Shown here: piece after piece, positions 32,270-40,478 of the stretch
Position numbering within the stretch: the first letter of the stretch is position 1
Layout: each line of letters opens with the position of its first letter
From: CALMEC01 sp963765105
Lineage (GTDB): Bacteria; Actinomycetota; Thermoleophilia; Miltoncostaeales; Miltoncostaeaceae
DNA: 64,000 nucleotides
Direction: 5' to 3'
NCBI GenBank assembly: GCA_963765105.1
Contig: CAVXUW010000004.1
Coordinates: 868,001 to 932,000 of the forward strand
The notes under the pieces: model-generated
Seen by the model: the letters and a program-made list of their open reading frames with translations, nothing else
Database searches by the model: none
Told to the model about the DNA's origin: nothing
Translations under genes and position numbers: made by a program

Positions 32270-32437
32270 GATCGCGATAGTAGCGGCGCTGCGGCGCCGT
32301 CCATTTGGTGGCGCGCGCCGCCGGACGAGCATGCCCTCATGCGCAAAGTCGGGCTCACGCAGGCGGGATCGTTGGCTGCCAACTCGCGACCTGAGATCGG
32401 TCCTGGTCAAAGGAGGGTCACGCTCTGAGACGTTTCG

Positions 32438-32511
32438 GGTTCAACTTGAAACGCGCGCGGTTTACTCGAACGTCGCCGGTTTGGTAGAGGCGACGGAACT
32501 CAAGTTGAACC
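32438..32511 (-). repeat. attC-like site (copy C), 74 bp, 12-bp perfect terminal inverted repeats
   Basis: GGTTCAACTTGA at the left end and TCAAGTTGAACC at the right are perfect complements. Internal CGTCGCC pairs with GGCGACG. Core boxes GTTCAAC and GTTGAAC fit RYYYAAC and GTTRRRY. This is the best-preserved copy. Confidence 0.8.
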
Positions 32512-32547
32512 AATGGGCTCGACCTACGGCCGCGGCCCTTTCGTCTG

Positions 32548-32895
32548 TCAGAGCGCCAAGTGGAGACGCAGCGCGTCGTCAAGGCGTTCCAGGTCCATCG
32601 GAGCAAGACGTCCGATCGCTTGCCCGATTCGCTCGACCGCCACGGTTCGCACCTGCTCGGCCTGAGCTTTGGAGTCCCGGTCCAAGCCGCTTTCGGAGGC
32701 GCGGAGAAGCACCTGAAACGGGTAGACCCGTTCGACGTTCGACGTGACAGGCACCACGGTCACCACCCCTCGTCCGAGCGATGCCGCCATGGCATTCGCG
32801 CCGTCGTTCGACACAAGAACGGCGGGACGGCGCTTGTTCGCCTCGGCCCCTCGGACTGGTTCGAGGTCGACGAGACGGATCTCACCGCGCTCCAT
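32548..32895 (-). CDS. MazF/PemK-family toxin
   Basis: 115 residues. MERGEIRLVDLEPVRGAEAN and KRRPAVLVSNDGAN form the typical first beta-strands and loop of MazF endoribonucleases. VVTVVPVTSNVERVYPFQVL and AEQVRTVAVERIGQAIGRL complete the fold. It would cleave mRNA when freed from its antitoxin. The ATG shares one base with the stop of the upstream antitoxin gene. The pair forms a 750-bp cassette; toxin-antitoxin cassettes are common in integron arrays and stabilise them. Confidence 0.93.
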   Translation of the reverse strand: MERGEIRLVDLEPVRGAEANKRRPAVLVSNDGANAMAASLGRGVVTVVPVTSNVERVYPFQVLLRASESGLDRDSKAQAEQVRTVAVERIGQAIGRLAPMDLERLDDALRLHLAL

Positions 32896-33113
32896 CAGCG
32901 TGCGAGGCCGTCAGCCGTCGTCACGTCCCAGGCCGCGGCGTCATCCACATCCCACGTCTCCCAGGCGTCCGCATACGCCGGTCCGAGCTGCGCGACGCGG
33001 AGCAGATCAACCGCCCGCTGCACGACGGCCGAGCGAGACGCCATTCCGTGGCGTGACGCATAGGCGTCCAGAAACACGACATCGTCGTTCGGGAGGCTCA
33101 CGCTCAACTTCAT
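32895..33113 (-). CDS. ribbon-helix-helix antitoxin of the MazF pair
   Basis: 72 residues. MKLSVSLPNDDVVFLDAYAS, with RHGMASRSAVVQRAVDLLR, is a ribbon-helix-helix DNA-binding domain. The acidic C-terminus AYADAWETWDVDDAAAWDVT should wrap and neutralise the toxin. Just upstream on the minus strand there is a TATAGT -10-like box within an imperfect dyad GCTAC...GTAGC (33121-33147), a likely operator for autoregulation. Confidence 0.9.
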   Translation of the reverse strand: MKLSVSLPNDDVVFLDAYASRHGMASRSAVVQRAVDLLRVAQLGPAYADAWETWDVDDAAAWDVTTADGLAR

Positions 33114-33187
33114 GGAGCGATGCTACCAGCTGTACGACTATAGTAGCAAGCCAACCGGCTGGCGCGCTTGATCCCACGATGCGGGAC

Positions 33188-33261
33188 GGTTCAACCTCAC
33201 CGTGAATCGCGCGAGGTGCATTTCGAACGCCGGCGGTTGATAACGGGACTCACGTTGAACT
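33188..33261 (-). repeat. attC-like site (copy F), 74 bp
   Basis: Core boxes GTTCAAC (33189-33195) and GTTGAAC (33254-33260) are perfect. The interior GTGAATCGCGCGAGGTGCAT and TTCGAACGCCGGCGGTTGAT matches the family. The left flank CACGATGCGGGACGG is shared with copies A2 and E. Confidence 0.75.
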
Positions 33262-33399
33262 CCGATGTCGAGCTGGCACGCTGTTCCCATTCCTGTACGC
33301 GGTTCGACATCCGCGCCCACCGGTCGGAGCTGCCGATATCATCGGAGAATCCTGTTGGCGAGTCCCGTCCAGTCATTCACCGGAGAGGGCGCCCGATCG

Positions 33400-34554
33400 A
33401 TGTCGCTGTCACGCCGTCACTTCCTTGCGCTTGCCGCGAGCAACTCGGTTGCCCTTTTTCTCGCCTCATGCGGCGGCGATTCGTCCGCTCCAGCGACGTC
33501 TGATTCGCCGCACGACGATCCTGCACAAACTGGCGACGTTTCTCTTGGCTGGTACATGCCCGCGGAGGAGCACGCGCACAATGCAACCTGGATGTGTTTC
33601 CCGGCGAGCACCGAAGTCTGGGGCCGCAACCTCGGCGCCGTGCAGTCTTCAATCGCGGATATCGCCCTGGCAATCGCCGGGTTCGAGCCGGTTCGAATGC
33701 TCGTGCCCAAACATGCTCGGACCGCCGCGTCCAGACGTGTTGGCAGCGACGTCGAACTGATCGACGGCCCGGTCGACGATCTTTGGGCCCGCGACACCCT
33801 CCCTCTCTTTCTGATCCGGGCGGGCGGCGATCGCCGACTCGCCGCGGGCCACGTCCGCTTCAACGGCTGGGGCGGGAAACAAGTTCATTCGGGGGACTCG
33901 CGACTCGCTCGCCACGTCGCCGACTTCCTCGGCATCGACGTCATCGAGAGCGGTATCACCGGTGAAGGGGGCGGCCTCGAGTGTGACGGTGCGGGTACCG
34001 TCCTTGCTGCCAGATCCAGCTGGGTAAACGCCAACCGCAACCCCGACCTGAGCGAAGGTGAAATCGCAACCGCCCTTATCGAAGTCACCGGATCCGAGCG
34101 CATCATCTGGGTTGACGGCATCGCAGGCGCCGACATCACCGACGGCCATATCGACACGCTCGCCCGTTTCGCTTCGCCAGACACGATCGTCCACGAGCTG
34201 CCCGACTACGTCGATCCGGGGGAGACGTGGTACGACGTTGCCCACGCCACGCATCGAACCCTCCAGGCAGCACGGACACTCGCCGGGGAACCATACGAAT
34301 TGGTAACGCTCACCCAACCGAGCACCGTGCGCGGGACGGGCGATGGTTTCCTCTCGAGTTACCTCAACTACTACGTCTGCAACGGGGGCGTTATCGCACC
34401 CTCGTTTGGTGACGTGAGCGCCGACGGAAACGCCGCGGAGATACTGCGTGAGCTCCATGCGGATCGCGAAGTCGTGCAAGTCGACATCGACCCGATCGCG
34501 GAGGGTGGCGGCGGCATCCATTGCGCCACACAGCAGCAACCTCGGGACCACTGA
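33400..34554 (+). CDS. exported agmatine deiminase / peptidylarginine deiminase family lipoprotein
   Basis: 384 residues from ATG 33400 with GGAGAGG upstream. The N-terminus MSLSRRHFLALAASNSVALF then LASCGGDSS is a Tat signal ending in a lipobox, so the enzyme is probably an outer-face lipoprotein. The catalytic domain has WMCFPAST, RDTLPLFL, GGGLECDGAGTVLAARSSWV, DGHIDTLARF with the catalytic His/Asp, and Cys375 in GGGIHCATQQ. It would hydrolyse the guanidinium of agmatine or of peptidyl arginine. Typical agmatine deiminases are cytoplasmic, so export is unusual. It lies in the 1.48-kb interval between repeats F and G but on the strand opposite to the other cassette genes. Confidence 0.88.
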   Translation: MSLSRRHFLALAASNSVALFLASCGGDSSAPATSDSPHDDPAQTGDVSLGWYMPAEEHAHNATWMCFPASTEVWGRNLGAVQSSIADIALAIAGFEPVRMLVPKHARTAASRRVGSDVELIDGPVDDLWARDTLPLFLIRAGGDRRLAAGHVRFNGWGGKQVHSGDSRLARHVADFLGIDVIESGITGEGGGLECDGAGTVLAARSSWVNANRNPDLSEGEIATALIEVTGSERIIWVDGIAGADITDGHIDTLARFASPDTIVHELPDYVDPGETWYDVAHATHRTLQAARTLAGEPYELVTLTQPSTVRGTGDGFLSSYLNYYVCNGGVIAPSFGDVSADGNAAEILRELHADREVVQVDIDPIAEGGGGIHCATQQQPRDH

Positions 34555-34667
34555 TCGCAGGAATCAGAGTGCGATCATTGATCGGCGGCGGCGGAGAGCG
34601 AAAAGCTGGGCCCGGGCGCACACGTTTCTCGGCGCGCAATGGGACCTTCGCATCTCACTCGTAGCTC

Positions 34668-34710
34668 ATTTCAACTTCGACCTGAACCGTGCCAGGCGCA
34701 TTTCACGTCG
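34668..34710 (-). repeat. attC-like repeat, partial (copy G)
   Basis: ATTTCAACTTCGACCTGAAC then CGTGCCAGGCGCATTTCACG matches the left part of the repeat (plus strand). The rest is replaced by the 3' end of the VOC gene, whose stop codon overlaps it. It shares ACTTCGACCTGAACCGT with copy H. Confidence 0.55.
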
Positions 34711-35092
34711 TTTCGAGCACCTCATGCAGGCAGAGGATATTGCCCTCGCTGTCGGTGAACCAGGCCGCGCGCTCGGACCCGAGCACGCAGACGTGGTCGA
34801 CGGTCTTCAAGCCGGGCAGGTCATAGTCCTCGAACACCACACCGCGGGTCGCAAGCTCGCTGATATGGCCACCGATGTCGCGGACCTCGAAGCTCATGAC
34901 GGTGTGCTCGGCCTGCTGGCCGGCCGGCTTGGGCATCAATGCGAGCACCCCTCCGGCGCCGAGCCGGAAGAGCTCTTGCCCTTCCGCATTCGCTCCGAGG
35001 TAGTCGAGCCCGAGCGCGTCGCGGTAAAAGGCGCGCGCCCGTTCCGGAGAGACGATCGGCAGGATCGTGGTGACCGACGCATCGGCGAGCAT
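34703..35092 (-). CDS. VOC/glyoxalase-fold protein
   Basis: 129 residues from ATG 35092, preceded by AAGGAGG. A single vicinal-oxygen-chelate domain: VTTILPIVSPERARAFYRDA, LGLDYLGANAEGQELFRLGA, EHTVMSFEVRDIGGHISELA, and AAWFTDSEGNILCLHEV. Such proteins act as glyoxalases, dioxygenases or antibiotic-resistance binders. Metal ligands look incomplete. The stop codon lies inside the remnant of repeat G, as in integron cassettes where the gene runs up to the attC site. Confidence 0.85.
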   Translation of the reverse strand: MLADASVTTILPIVSPERARAFYRDALGLDYLGANAEGQELFRLGAGGVLALMPKPAGQQAEHTVMSFEVRDIGGHISELATRGVVFEDYDLPGLKTVDHVCVLGSERAAWFTDSEGNILCLHEVLETT

Positions 35093-35514
35093 TGCCGGAC
35101 CTCCTTGAATCGTGGTCAGATCTACCCGGGTCAATCCAACCACGGCCTAGGTCTCCTGGCAACCGGCGAGGACGGATTTCTTCGTTCCCTGGTGCCCGGA
35201 ACCGGTCGTGGGGTGGCGCAGCGACGGCGAAGCGCCATCGAGAAGGTCGCGGCTGCGCGGATGTTGCTAAGCGACCCACCTCGTCTGTCATCGTCTCGCC
35301 GAGGACATGCAACGGCTGCGGCGTGTCGGCGTCCATTCCGGAGTCATCCATCAGCGAGAAGTGCCTCATCACCCTCGTGCTCACCCCGACCGCGCCATTC
35401 GACCGTGTGCCACGTGCGACGAGCGCCGTCTGGGTCGACGAGGGAAACGTGGAGTGACAAGAAGGTGCGCTCGGGATACTGTAGCCCCGGCGGCTCACAC
35501 TCCGGGAGGACGCC
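35093..35514. other. 422-bp intergenic region
   Basis: It separates the VOC gene (minus) from the secreted protease-like gene (plus). GATACT at 35475-35480 and GGGAGG before ATG 35515 are candidate expression signals. A short minus-strand frame (35344-35535) containing HVSLVDPDGARRTWHTVEW may be a remnant of a coding sequence but is not convincing. Confidence 0.45.
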
Positions 35515-37272
35515 ATGACCGGCAAGACTCCGCAAGCGCGCATTCCTGGGGCCGGGGGCGGTCCCCGCTGTCGGCGGGATCGCGGCGGGCGTGCCCGTCT
35601 GTGGCGGGTGCTCCTTCCGGCCGCCGCGCTCGCGGTGGCCGTGGCGGCGAGTCCGTCCGTCGATGTCGCCGGTGCCGCCACGCCACCCGGCCTTAAGGCT
35701 GGCGCGACCTATCAGTCGAAGCCCTGCTCCACCGCTCCGAGCAGGGCGACGACACCAAAGCCCGTGACCGCGGGGACGTTGGTGCTGCGGCGGGTGGGTG
35801 GGCGGCAGGTTGTTCGCCTGAGCCTCGTCCCGGGCGGAACCAACCCGGCGCGATTCTCACTGCCCGGCAGCGGTCGCATCAGAGCGACGCTGGAACTACA
35901 GACGCCGCGGGTCCGGGTCACCAACGCGGCGGGCGCCCTCAAACGGATCCCCCTGCGAGCACAGGTGGCCCGCAACGGCCGGGTGACGTTCTCCGTGCGC
36001 GGAGCCGATAACAACGCCGACGTCAACGCATTGGTCCAGGTGCAGCGCGCTGCCCGGGTGGCGGCGGTGACCGCGCCCCGGCAGCTTCGGCGGGTGACGG
36101 TGCTCGTGCGCGATACCCCATTGCCCGGGCAGGGGGAGATCTACTTCGACGCGCCAGCGACGATTCAGGTGGCGACCGAGGGCTCCTACGACCCCCGTTG
36201 GGAGCCCACCCCGCTGGTGCATGAGTACGGGCACTTCATTCTCCACTCGCTCGGTGCCGAGGGACCGGACGGCGGGGAGCACGACCTTGGCAAATCCTTC
36301 CCGACGCGGCCGACGCTCGCCTGGAACGAGGGGTTTTCCACCGCCTTCGCGGCCGTCGTCCTCAAGGAAGGGCGGGGGCTCCTCACCTTCCAATGCGGGC
36401 CGCAATCCAACCTCGGGGTCCAGCCGGCGCGGCCAGAGCTCGCGACCAATGTCGATAGTCGGTACGCGCAGTACAGCGAGACGAGGGTCGCTGGGGTCGT
36501 CTACCAGGTGATTGCGCGCCTCGGCGGAGGCGAGCGGGGGCTCAAGCGGCTCTTGACATCCATCGGGTCCTACCGGCGGGACGCGCACTCGGTCTGGACG
36601 GCACGTGATCTGCGTGATCTGATCGTGCAGGCGTTCGAGCGCTCCGGGGCCGATCACACCGCAGTCGACCAGATCTTCCGCGGTCAAGGGATCATATGGG
36701 ATCGAAGCGTGAACGTCGGGATCCCGGGCACCGACCCCGAGGTGGCAAAGACCGCGCAGGCCGGCCTGACGATGACTGTCAGGGTGAGCGGACCGGGGGG
36801 CTTCGACTGCCCGACGACAACAGACATCGACCCGACGGTCACCGTATTGGTCGACGGCCCGGCCCTCGTCTTCGGGGAGAAGCGAGCCGACGGCGGCCTC
36901 GGGTTCTCCACCGCCGATGATTGCTACCTGAGCACGGGCACGACCGTCGTCGACTTCTTGAAGTCGCACGCGTTCGGCGGGGACTCCGCGACCATCCCGT
37001 TCCCGTACCTCGCCGGCGGCGCGCACTGGAGCGGCCAGTACACCGTGTTCGCGACGTTCACCTGCCAGTTCGAACCGACCGCGGACCCAGCGGCCGCCTA
37101 CTGCCCGACGGGAATGCAGGTCTTGATCACGGCGTCCAACCTCACCCTACTGAGCTACGCACCCAACATACGAGACGCCCCGCTGGTCCTTCCCCGCGGT
37201 GTCGAGACCCCGGTCGCGACGTTCACCGCCAAAGGGGACTGCATGATCGCCGGGCTGGACTGCGGCGTCTGA
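35515..37272 (+). CDS. secreted putative zinc metalloprotease (HEYGH)
   Basis: 585 residues with an Arg-rich N-terminus and a hydrophobic signal segment (VLLPAAALAVAVAASPSV). An N-terminal beta-rich domain leads to a peptidase-like core. The zinc-binding helix is PLVHEYGHFILHSLG (HExxH), and NEGFSTAFAAV lies 30 residues later, giving the third ligand Glu as in gluzincins. A C-terminal Cys-containing beta domain (FDCPTTTDI, DDCYLSTG, FTCQFEP, AYCPTG) follows. It is probably an extracellular protease of unknown specificity. It lies in the outermost interval of the repeat region, which is longer than a normal cassette. Confidence 0.72.
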   Translation: MTGKTPQARIPGAGGGPRCRRDRGGRARLWRVLLPAAALAVAVAASPSVDVAGAATPPGLKAGATYQSKPCSTAPSRATTPKPVTAGTLVLRRVGGRQVVRLSLVPGGTNPARFSLPGSGRIRATLELQTPRVRVTNAAGALKRIPLRAQVARNGRVTFSVRGADNNADVNALVQVQRAARVAAVTAPRQLRRVTVLVRDTPLPGQGEIYFDAPATIQVATEGSYDPRWEPTPLVHEYGHFILHSLGAEGPDGGEHDLGKSFPTRPTLAWNEGFSTAFAAVVLKEGRGLLTFQCGPQSNLGVQPARPELATNVDSRYAQYSETRVAGVVYQVIARLGGGERGLKRLLTSIGSYRRDAHSVWTARDLRDLIVQAFERSGADHTAVDQIFRGQGIIWDRSVNVGIPGTDPEVAKTAQAGLTMTVRVSGPGGFDCPTTTDIDPTVTVLVDGPALVFGEKRADGGLGFSTADDCYLSTGTTVVDFLKSHAFGGDSATIPFPYLAGGAHWSGQYTVFATFTCQFEPTADPAAAYCPTGMQVLITASNLTLLSYAPNIRDAPLVLPRGVETPVATFTAKGDCMIAGLDCGV

Positions 37273-37332
37273 CGGCGTCTCCGTTCGAGGCAGGACGCAG
37301 TAGTAGTTCATGCGGCACAGAGTATCGTTCAA

Positions 37333-37384
37333 CCGGGAGAAAACGACGTTCTCAGCCGGGAATTTGTGCCACCCGTAACCGGGA
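37333..37384 (-). repeat. three CCGGGA repeats at exact 23-nt spacing (orphan)
   Basis: CCGGGA at 37333, 37356 and 37379, again exactly 23 nt apart, with the same flavour of spacer (CCGGGAGATTG is shared with the cluster at 30957). On the minus strand GATACT follows at the position of a -10 box. No DUF4143 gene is present downstream on the minus strand, so this is an orphaned control region. Confidence 0.75.
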
Positions 37385-37436
37385 GATTGAGGGCAGTCCA
37401 GCCGAACCGAAGGACTCCGTTCGCGCTTGCGGGACC

Positions 37437-37515
37437 GTTCAACGTCAACGTGAAACACGCGAGCCATGCGGATCATTCTCACTTCGACCTGAACCGTCCG
37501 GGCGTATTTTAGTCG
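37437..37515 (-). repeat. attC-like repeats, two partial copies (H)
   Basis: GTTCAACGTCAACGTGAAAC (from 37437) resembles the left half of copy D. The stretch 37476-37515, containing ACTTCGACCTGAACCGT and GGGCGTATTTTAGTCG, resembles copy G. Both lack their right halves. Confidence 0.5.
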
Positions 37516-37794
37516 TTCGCGGCCTATCGCGTAGACGGTTAGCGCGGTGCGGAGGTTAGCGGTTACCACGGCGGTTTCGCCCTGGCCGAGACGCACGGCG
37601 CCCTCCCGGGAGACCGGGCTGCGGCCTCAGTCGACTGCCAACCGTCCTCTCCGGCATAACCAGGCCGGAGGATCTTGCCCGCGTTTATCCACTGACGGCC
37701 CCCGTGGACAACGGACCGGGCAACCTCTTAACGGTTGGAGCGTGGTCGAGGCTAAGGTGAGACCAGCACCCACGAAACGAATCGGGGAGACCGC

Positions 37795-38181
37795 ATGAGC
37801 AACGTTCTGTTCGTCTGCGTCGCCAACAGTGGCCGATCGGTGATGGCGGAACACATCTTTCGCACGGTTGCGGGTGCCACACACTCCGCGCGCTCGGCAG
37901 GGAGCGTCCCCGGTGGCGCACCCCATCCCGTGATCGTGGATGCCCTCAACGAGATCGATATCGACGCCGCCGACCACGTGCCCCAGCTTCTCACCGACGA
38001 GTTGGTCAACTGGGCGGATGTCATCGTCGCCACATGCGACGACGCCTGCCCCGTCGTTCACGGCAAGCGGTACATCAACTGGCAGCTACCGGATCCCAAA
38101 GACGAGAGCTTGCCGGCGGTTCGGGCCATTCGCGATGACATCGGGCGCCGCATCACGGCGCTGCTCGCCGAGCTGAGCTAA
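37795..38181 (+). CDS. arsC: thioredoxin-coupled arsenate reductase (LMW-PTPase fold)
   Basis: 128 residues from ATG 37795. The phosphatase-type P-loop is CVANSGRS (Cys8, Arg14). A downstream redox pair Cys81/Cys85 in ATCDDACPVVHGK and the segment WQLPDPKDE are the marks of the thioredoxin-dependent ArsC rather than a protein-tyrosine phosphatase. It reduces arsenate to arsenite in the cytoplasm. No ars efflux gene is adjacent. The cassette-array debris ends about 280 bp upstream. Confidence 0.88.
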   Translation: MSNVLFVCVANSGRSVMAEHIFRTVAGATHSARSAGSVPGGAPHPVIVDALNEIDIDAADHVPQLLTDELVNWADVIVATCDDACPVVHGKRYINWQLPDPKDESLPAVRAIRDDIGRRITALLAELS

Positions 38182-38303
38182 GCCCTGGGGACGGAGTGGT
38201 TCGCGTCCCGGGGAGCGCCGCCACCCTTGTCGTCATCGCAGCTCATGTGCGCACGGCCGGGAACGTTTGACGGGATGCTGGTATCTTTCCCTGGCGCGCG
38301 AGC

Positions 38304-38375
38304 GGGCGGTTAGCTCAGCGGTAGAGCACCTGCCTTACAAGCAGGGGGCCGGCAGTTCAAATCTGTCACCGCCCA
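38304..38375 (+). tRNA. tRNA-Val (UAC)
   Basis: The acceptor stem is GGGCGGT/ACCGCCC, the anticodon loop CTTACAA gives UAC, and the T-loop TTCAAAT is intact. 72 nt, no encoded CCA. Confidence 0.95.
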
Positions 38376-38395
38376 TGACACGTGCACACCCAATT

Positions 38396-38470
38396 GGGGG
38401 CGTAGCTCAGCTTGGTTAGAGCATCGGACTGTCAATCCGAAGGCCGCGGGTTCGAGTCCCGTCGCTCCCG
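38396..38470 (+). tRNA. tRNA-Asp (GUC)
   Basis: The acceptor is GGGGGCG/CGCTCCC (one G-U pair), the anticodon loop CTGTCAA gives GUC, and the T-arm CGGGTTCGAGTCCCG is intact. It lies 20 bp after tRNA-Val and is probably co-transcribed. Confidence 0.95.
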
Positions 38471-38503
38471 CTTCACCCGCCGCCGTCGCAGAGGGATCGG
38501 GCG

Positions 38504-39739
38504 CTAGTGCTCGCCGGGAGCGGCCTCCGGCTCGAGTAGGCCGAGCCGTCGTGCGAGCCAACCCTTCGTCGATGTCTGCAGAACCAGGGTCACAAGAATC
38601 GCGAGCGCGACGGTCACGACGACGAGCTCGCCGTTCTCGACACCGCTCGCCACGACCAAACCGGCGAGCGCCGCGGGTACGACACCGGTCTCACGAGTCC
38701 ACGCCATGAAGATGAGCTCACCTCGAGTCCACTTCCCTCGGCGATCCGGCAGGAGGCAGATGGCGATAACGATAGGCCGCGCAATGAAAAGTAGTACGAA
38801 GAGCACCGCGAGGGCGGGCAGCCAGTTGTCGCCAATCGCGCTCCACGGCAGGTTCGCCCCGAGCACCACGAACACGAAGATGACCATGATGTCTGACAGG
38901 CTCGCAACGAGGCGCCGCATGTCCTGCTCATGCTCGCTGTGCATTCCCAGACCCAGGATGTCCATGTTTCCCACGATGAGCCCCGCGATAAACGGGCCGA
39001 GGTAGCCGCTCTCCGCCCCGGTCTCGCGGACCGTGAAGAACGTGAGCGCGACGATCGCGAGCACCGCGATCCCCGATGACTCTCGCCACAGACCCCAGCG
39101 CGAATTCGACGTGACGAGCGACAGGACGATGCCTGCTCCGATCCCGATGGCGAGCGAGAGACCCAGCTCCTTGCCAAAGTCCACAAACGCCCCCGCGCTG
39201 ATGCCGGAGCCATTCTGAATCGCCGCGAGCACGGTAAGAGCAAGCACGGCACCGGTGGGGTCGTTGAGCGCCGACTCGGCCACAATGGTCTGCCGGAGCT
39301 TCGGCCGCAAACCCATACGCTCAAACAAGGGGATAAGGATGGCCGGATCGGTCGGAGCCAGCGCCGCGCCAATAAGAAAGCCCGTCGTCAGCGGAACGTC
39401 AAACGCCCACGAGGCAACCAGCCCACAGAGCAGAGCCGTGACGATCACGCCAGGGACGACGAGCATCCCGAGCCCGACGGCGACCTGCCGCAGCACCTTC
39501 ATCGACAGGTGAAGACCGCCGTGGAACAGGATGAACGACACGCCCAGGGTCAGGAGCACCTGGATGCCCGTGGAGTCGAGCGGCACTTTGATCAGATCGA
39601 GAACGGATGGACCGACGATCGCGCCCGCGGCGACCAAGACGAGCATGTAGGGCAGGCGAAGGCGTTCCGCGATCGGAAACGCAACGAGGCCGGCGGCAAG
39701 CAGCACGGCCAACGTGAGGATGATGTCAAGCTCAGACAC
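38504..39739 (-). CDS. CPA1-type Na+(K+)/H+ antiporter
   Basis: 411 residues, about 12-13 membrane helices and no long C-terminal RCK domain. Helix motifs are those of cation:proton antiporters: LPYMLVLVAAGAIVGPSVL, ILFHGGLHLSMKVLRQV, GAALAPTDPAILIPLFERMG and the ion-binding pair in AESALNDPTGAVLAL. The Asn-Asp pair indicates an electroneutral CPA1/NhaP-like exchanger. It would extrude Na+ or K+ in exchange for protons at the cytoplasmic membrane. It is convergent with the tRNA pair. Confidence 0.92.
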   Translation of the reverse strand: MSELDIILTLAVLLAAGLVAFPIAERLRLPYMLVLVAAGAIVGPSVLDLIKVPLDSTGIQVLLTLGVSFILFHGGLHLSMKVLRQVAVGLGMLVVPGVIVTALLCGLVASWAFDVPLTTGFLIGAALAPTDPAILIPLFERMGLRPKLRQTIVAESALNDPTGAVLALTVLAAIQNGSGISAGAFVDFGKELGLSLAIGIGAGIVLSLVTSNSRWGLWRESSGIAVLAIVALTFFTVRETGAESGYLGPFIAGLIVGNMDILGLGMHSEHEQDMRRLVASLSDIMVIFVFVVLGANLPWSAIGDNWLPALAVLFVLLFIARPIVIAICLLPDRRGKWTRGELIFMAWTRETGVVPAALAGLVVASGVENGELVVVTVALAILVTLVLQTSTKGWLARRLGLLEPEAAPGEH

Positions 39740-39950
39740 TCAGCGAATCCTGACGGTTTCGCCGGATGCTTGCGGGGAGTGTCGCGTTTTCACATCCGAT
39801 GCGCACCGGAAACACACGCCCGCTGGTCCATTCCGGTTTTCCCTGGGCAGCGAAAGCCCTCGCTTCATCGCACCGGGAGTTTTCCCCGGCGAACCCACCC
39901 TCCAGATACGATCGATGCGTGTGGACCCACCGGCTGCGAAAGGCATCTCC

Positions 39951-40400
39951 ATGGGCAAAGCTGGCGACTTCGATTTCCTTGCGGGCACTTGGACGATCAG
40001 CCATCGCCGGCTGACGGCGCCTGGTGAATGGGACGTTTTTGACGGTGAAGCGACCTGCTGGACCATCCTTGGGGGCCTGGGGAGCGTCGAAGAGCTCCGC
40101 ATCCCAGCCCGTGACTTCAGTGGCCTCGGGCTACGCCTGTTGGACCTCGACAACGGTGTCTGGGTCGATCATTGGGTCAACGCGTCCAGCGGCGTCCTCA
40201 CGCTGCCCGGGCAGACCGGCGACTTCGAGAACGACGTCGGCACCTTCACGGCCGACGAGATGAACGGCGGCGAACCGATCACGGTTCGCGGTGTGTGGGA
40301 TCGGATCACACCCACGTCATGTCGATGGCATCAAGCGACCTCGCGAGACGGCGGACAGACGTGGGACGAGGACTGGTTTATGGACTGGGTCCGCGTCTGA
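39951..40400 (+). CDS. conserved hypothetical protein (DUF1579-like)
   Basis: 149 residues from ATG 39951 (AAAGG nine bases upstream); an in-frame ATG at 39915 is an alternative. The product MGKAGDFDFLAGTWTISHRR, with VFDGEATCWTILGGLGSVEE, then HWVNASSGVLTLPGQTGDFE and WDEDWFMDW, looks like a small lipocalin-like beta-barrel. Proteins with a FDFLxGxW start are common in bacteria, often annotated DUF1579. No catalytic motif. Confidence 0.7.
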   Translation: MGKAGDFDFLAGTWTISHRRLTAPGEWDVFDGEATCWTILGGLGSVEELRIPARDFSGLGLRLLDLDNGVWVDHWVNASSGVLTLPGQTGDFENDVGTFTADEMNGGEPITVRGVWDRITPTSCRWHQATSRDGGQTWDEDWFMDWVRV

Positions 40401-40478
40401 GCCTGCGACACTCGCCACCGGTTGAGGTTAAGGTGTGCGCCGCTCAAGGAATCGTCCCAGGCCATCCTTGAGTCACCC

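Larger units (their letters stand above)
37273..37794. other. 522-bp intergenic region with repeat debris
   Basis: No credible gene. The region holds an orphan CCGGGA cluster (37333-37384) and two partial attC-like copies (37437-37515). After these comes the upstream region of the arsenate reductase gene, with GGGGAGA before its ATG. It appears to be the decayed outer end of the cassette array. Confidence 0.6.

Noticed and set aside
34448..35518. 356-codon plus-strand frame over the VOC gene and repeat G
   Set aside because: It reads through repeat DNA and the antisense of the VOC gene; no domain.
35344..35535. Minus-strand 63-codon frame upstream of the VOC gene
   Set aside because: A short protein-like patch (HVSLVDPDGARRTWHTVEW) but no start signal; at best a gene remnant.
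35896..37026. 376-codon minus-strand frame inside the secreted protease gene
   Set aside because: The plus-strand protein has a signal peptide, HExxH and Shine-Dalgarno; the antisense product has no recognisable domain.
27719..37515. MITE or REP explanation for the repeats
   Set aside because: All copies share one orientation, lie flush with gene ends, and have attC-like core boxes. This is kept as the main alternative but is less likely.
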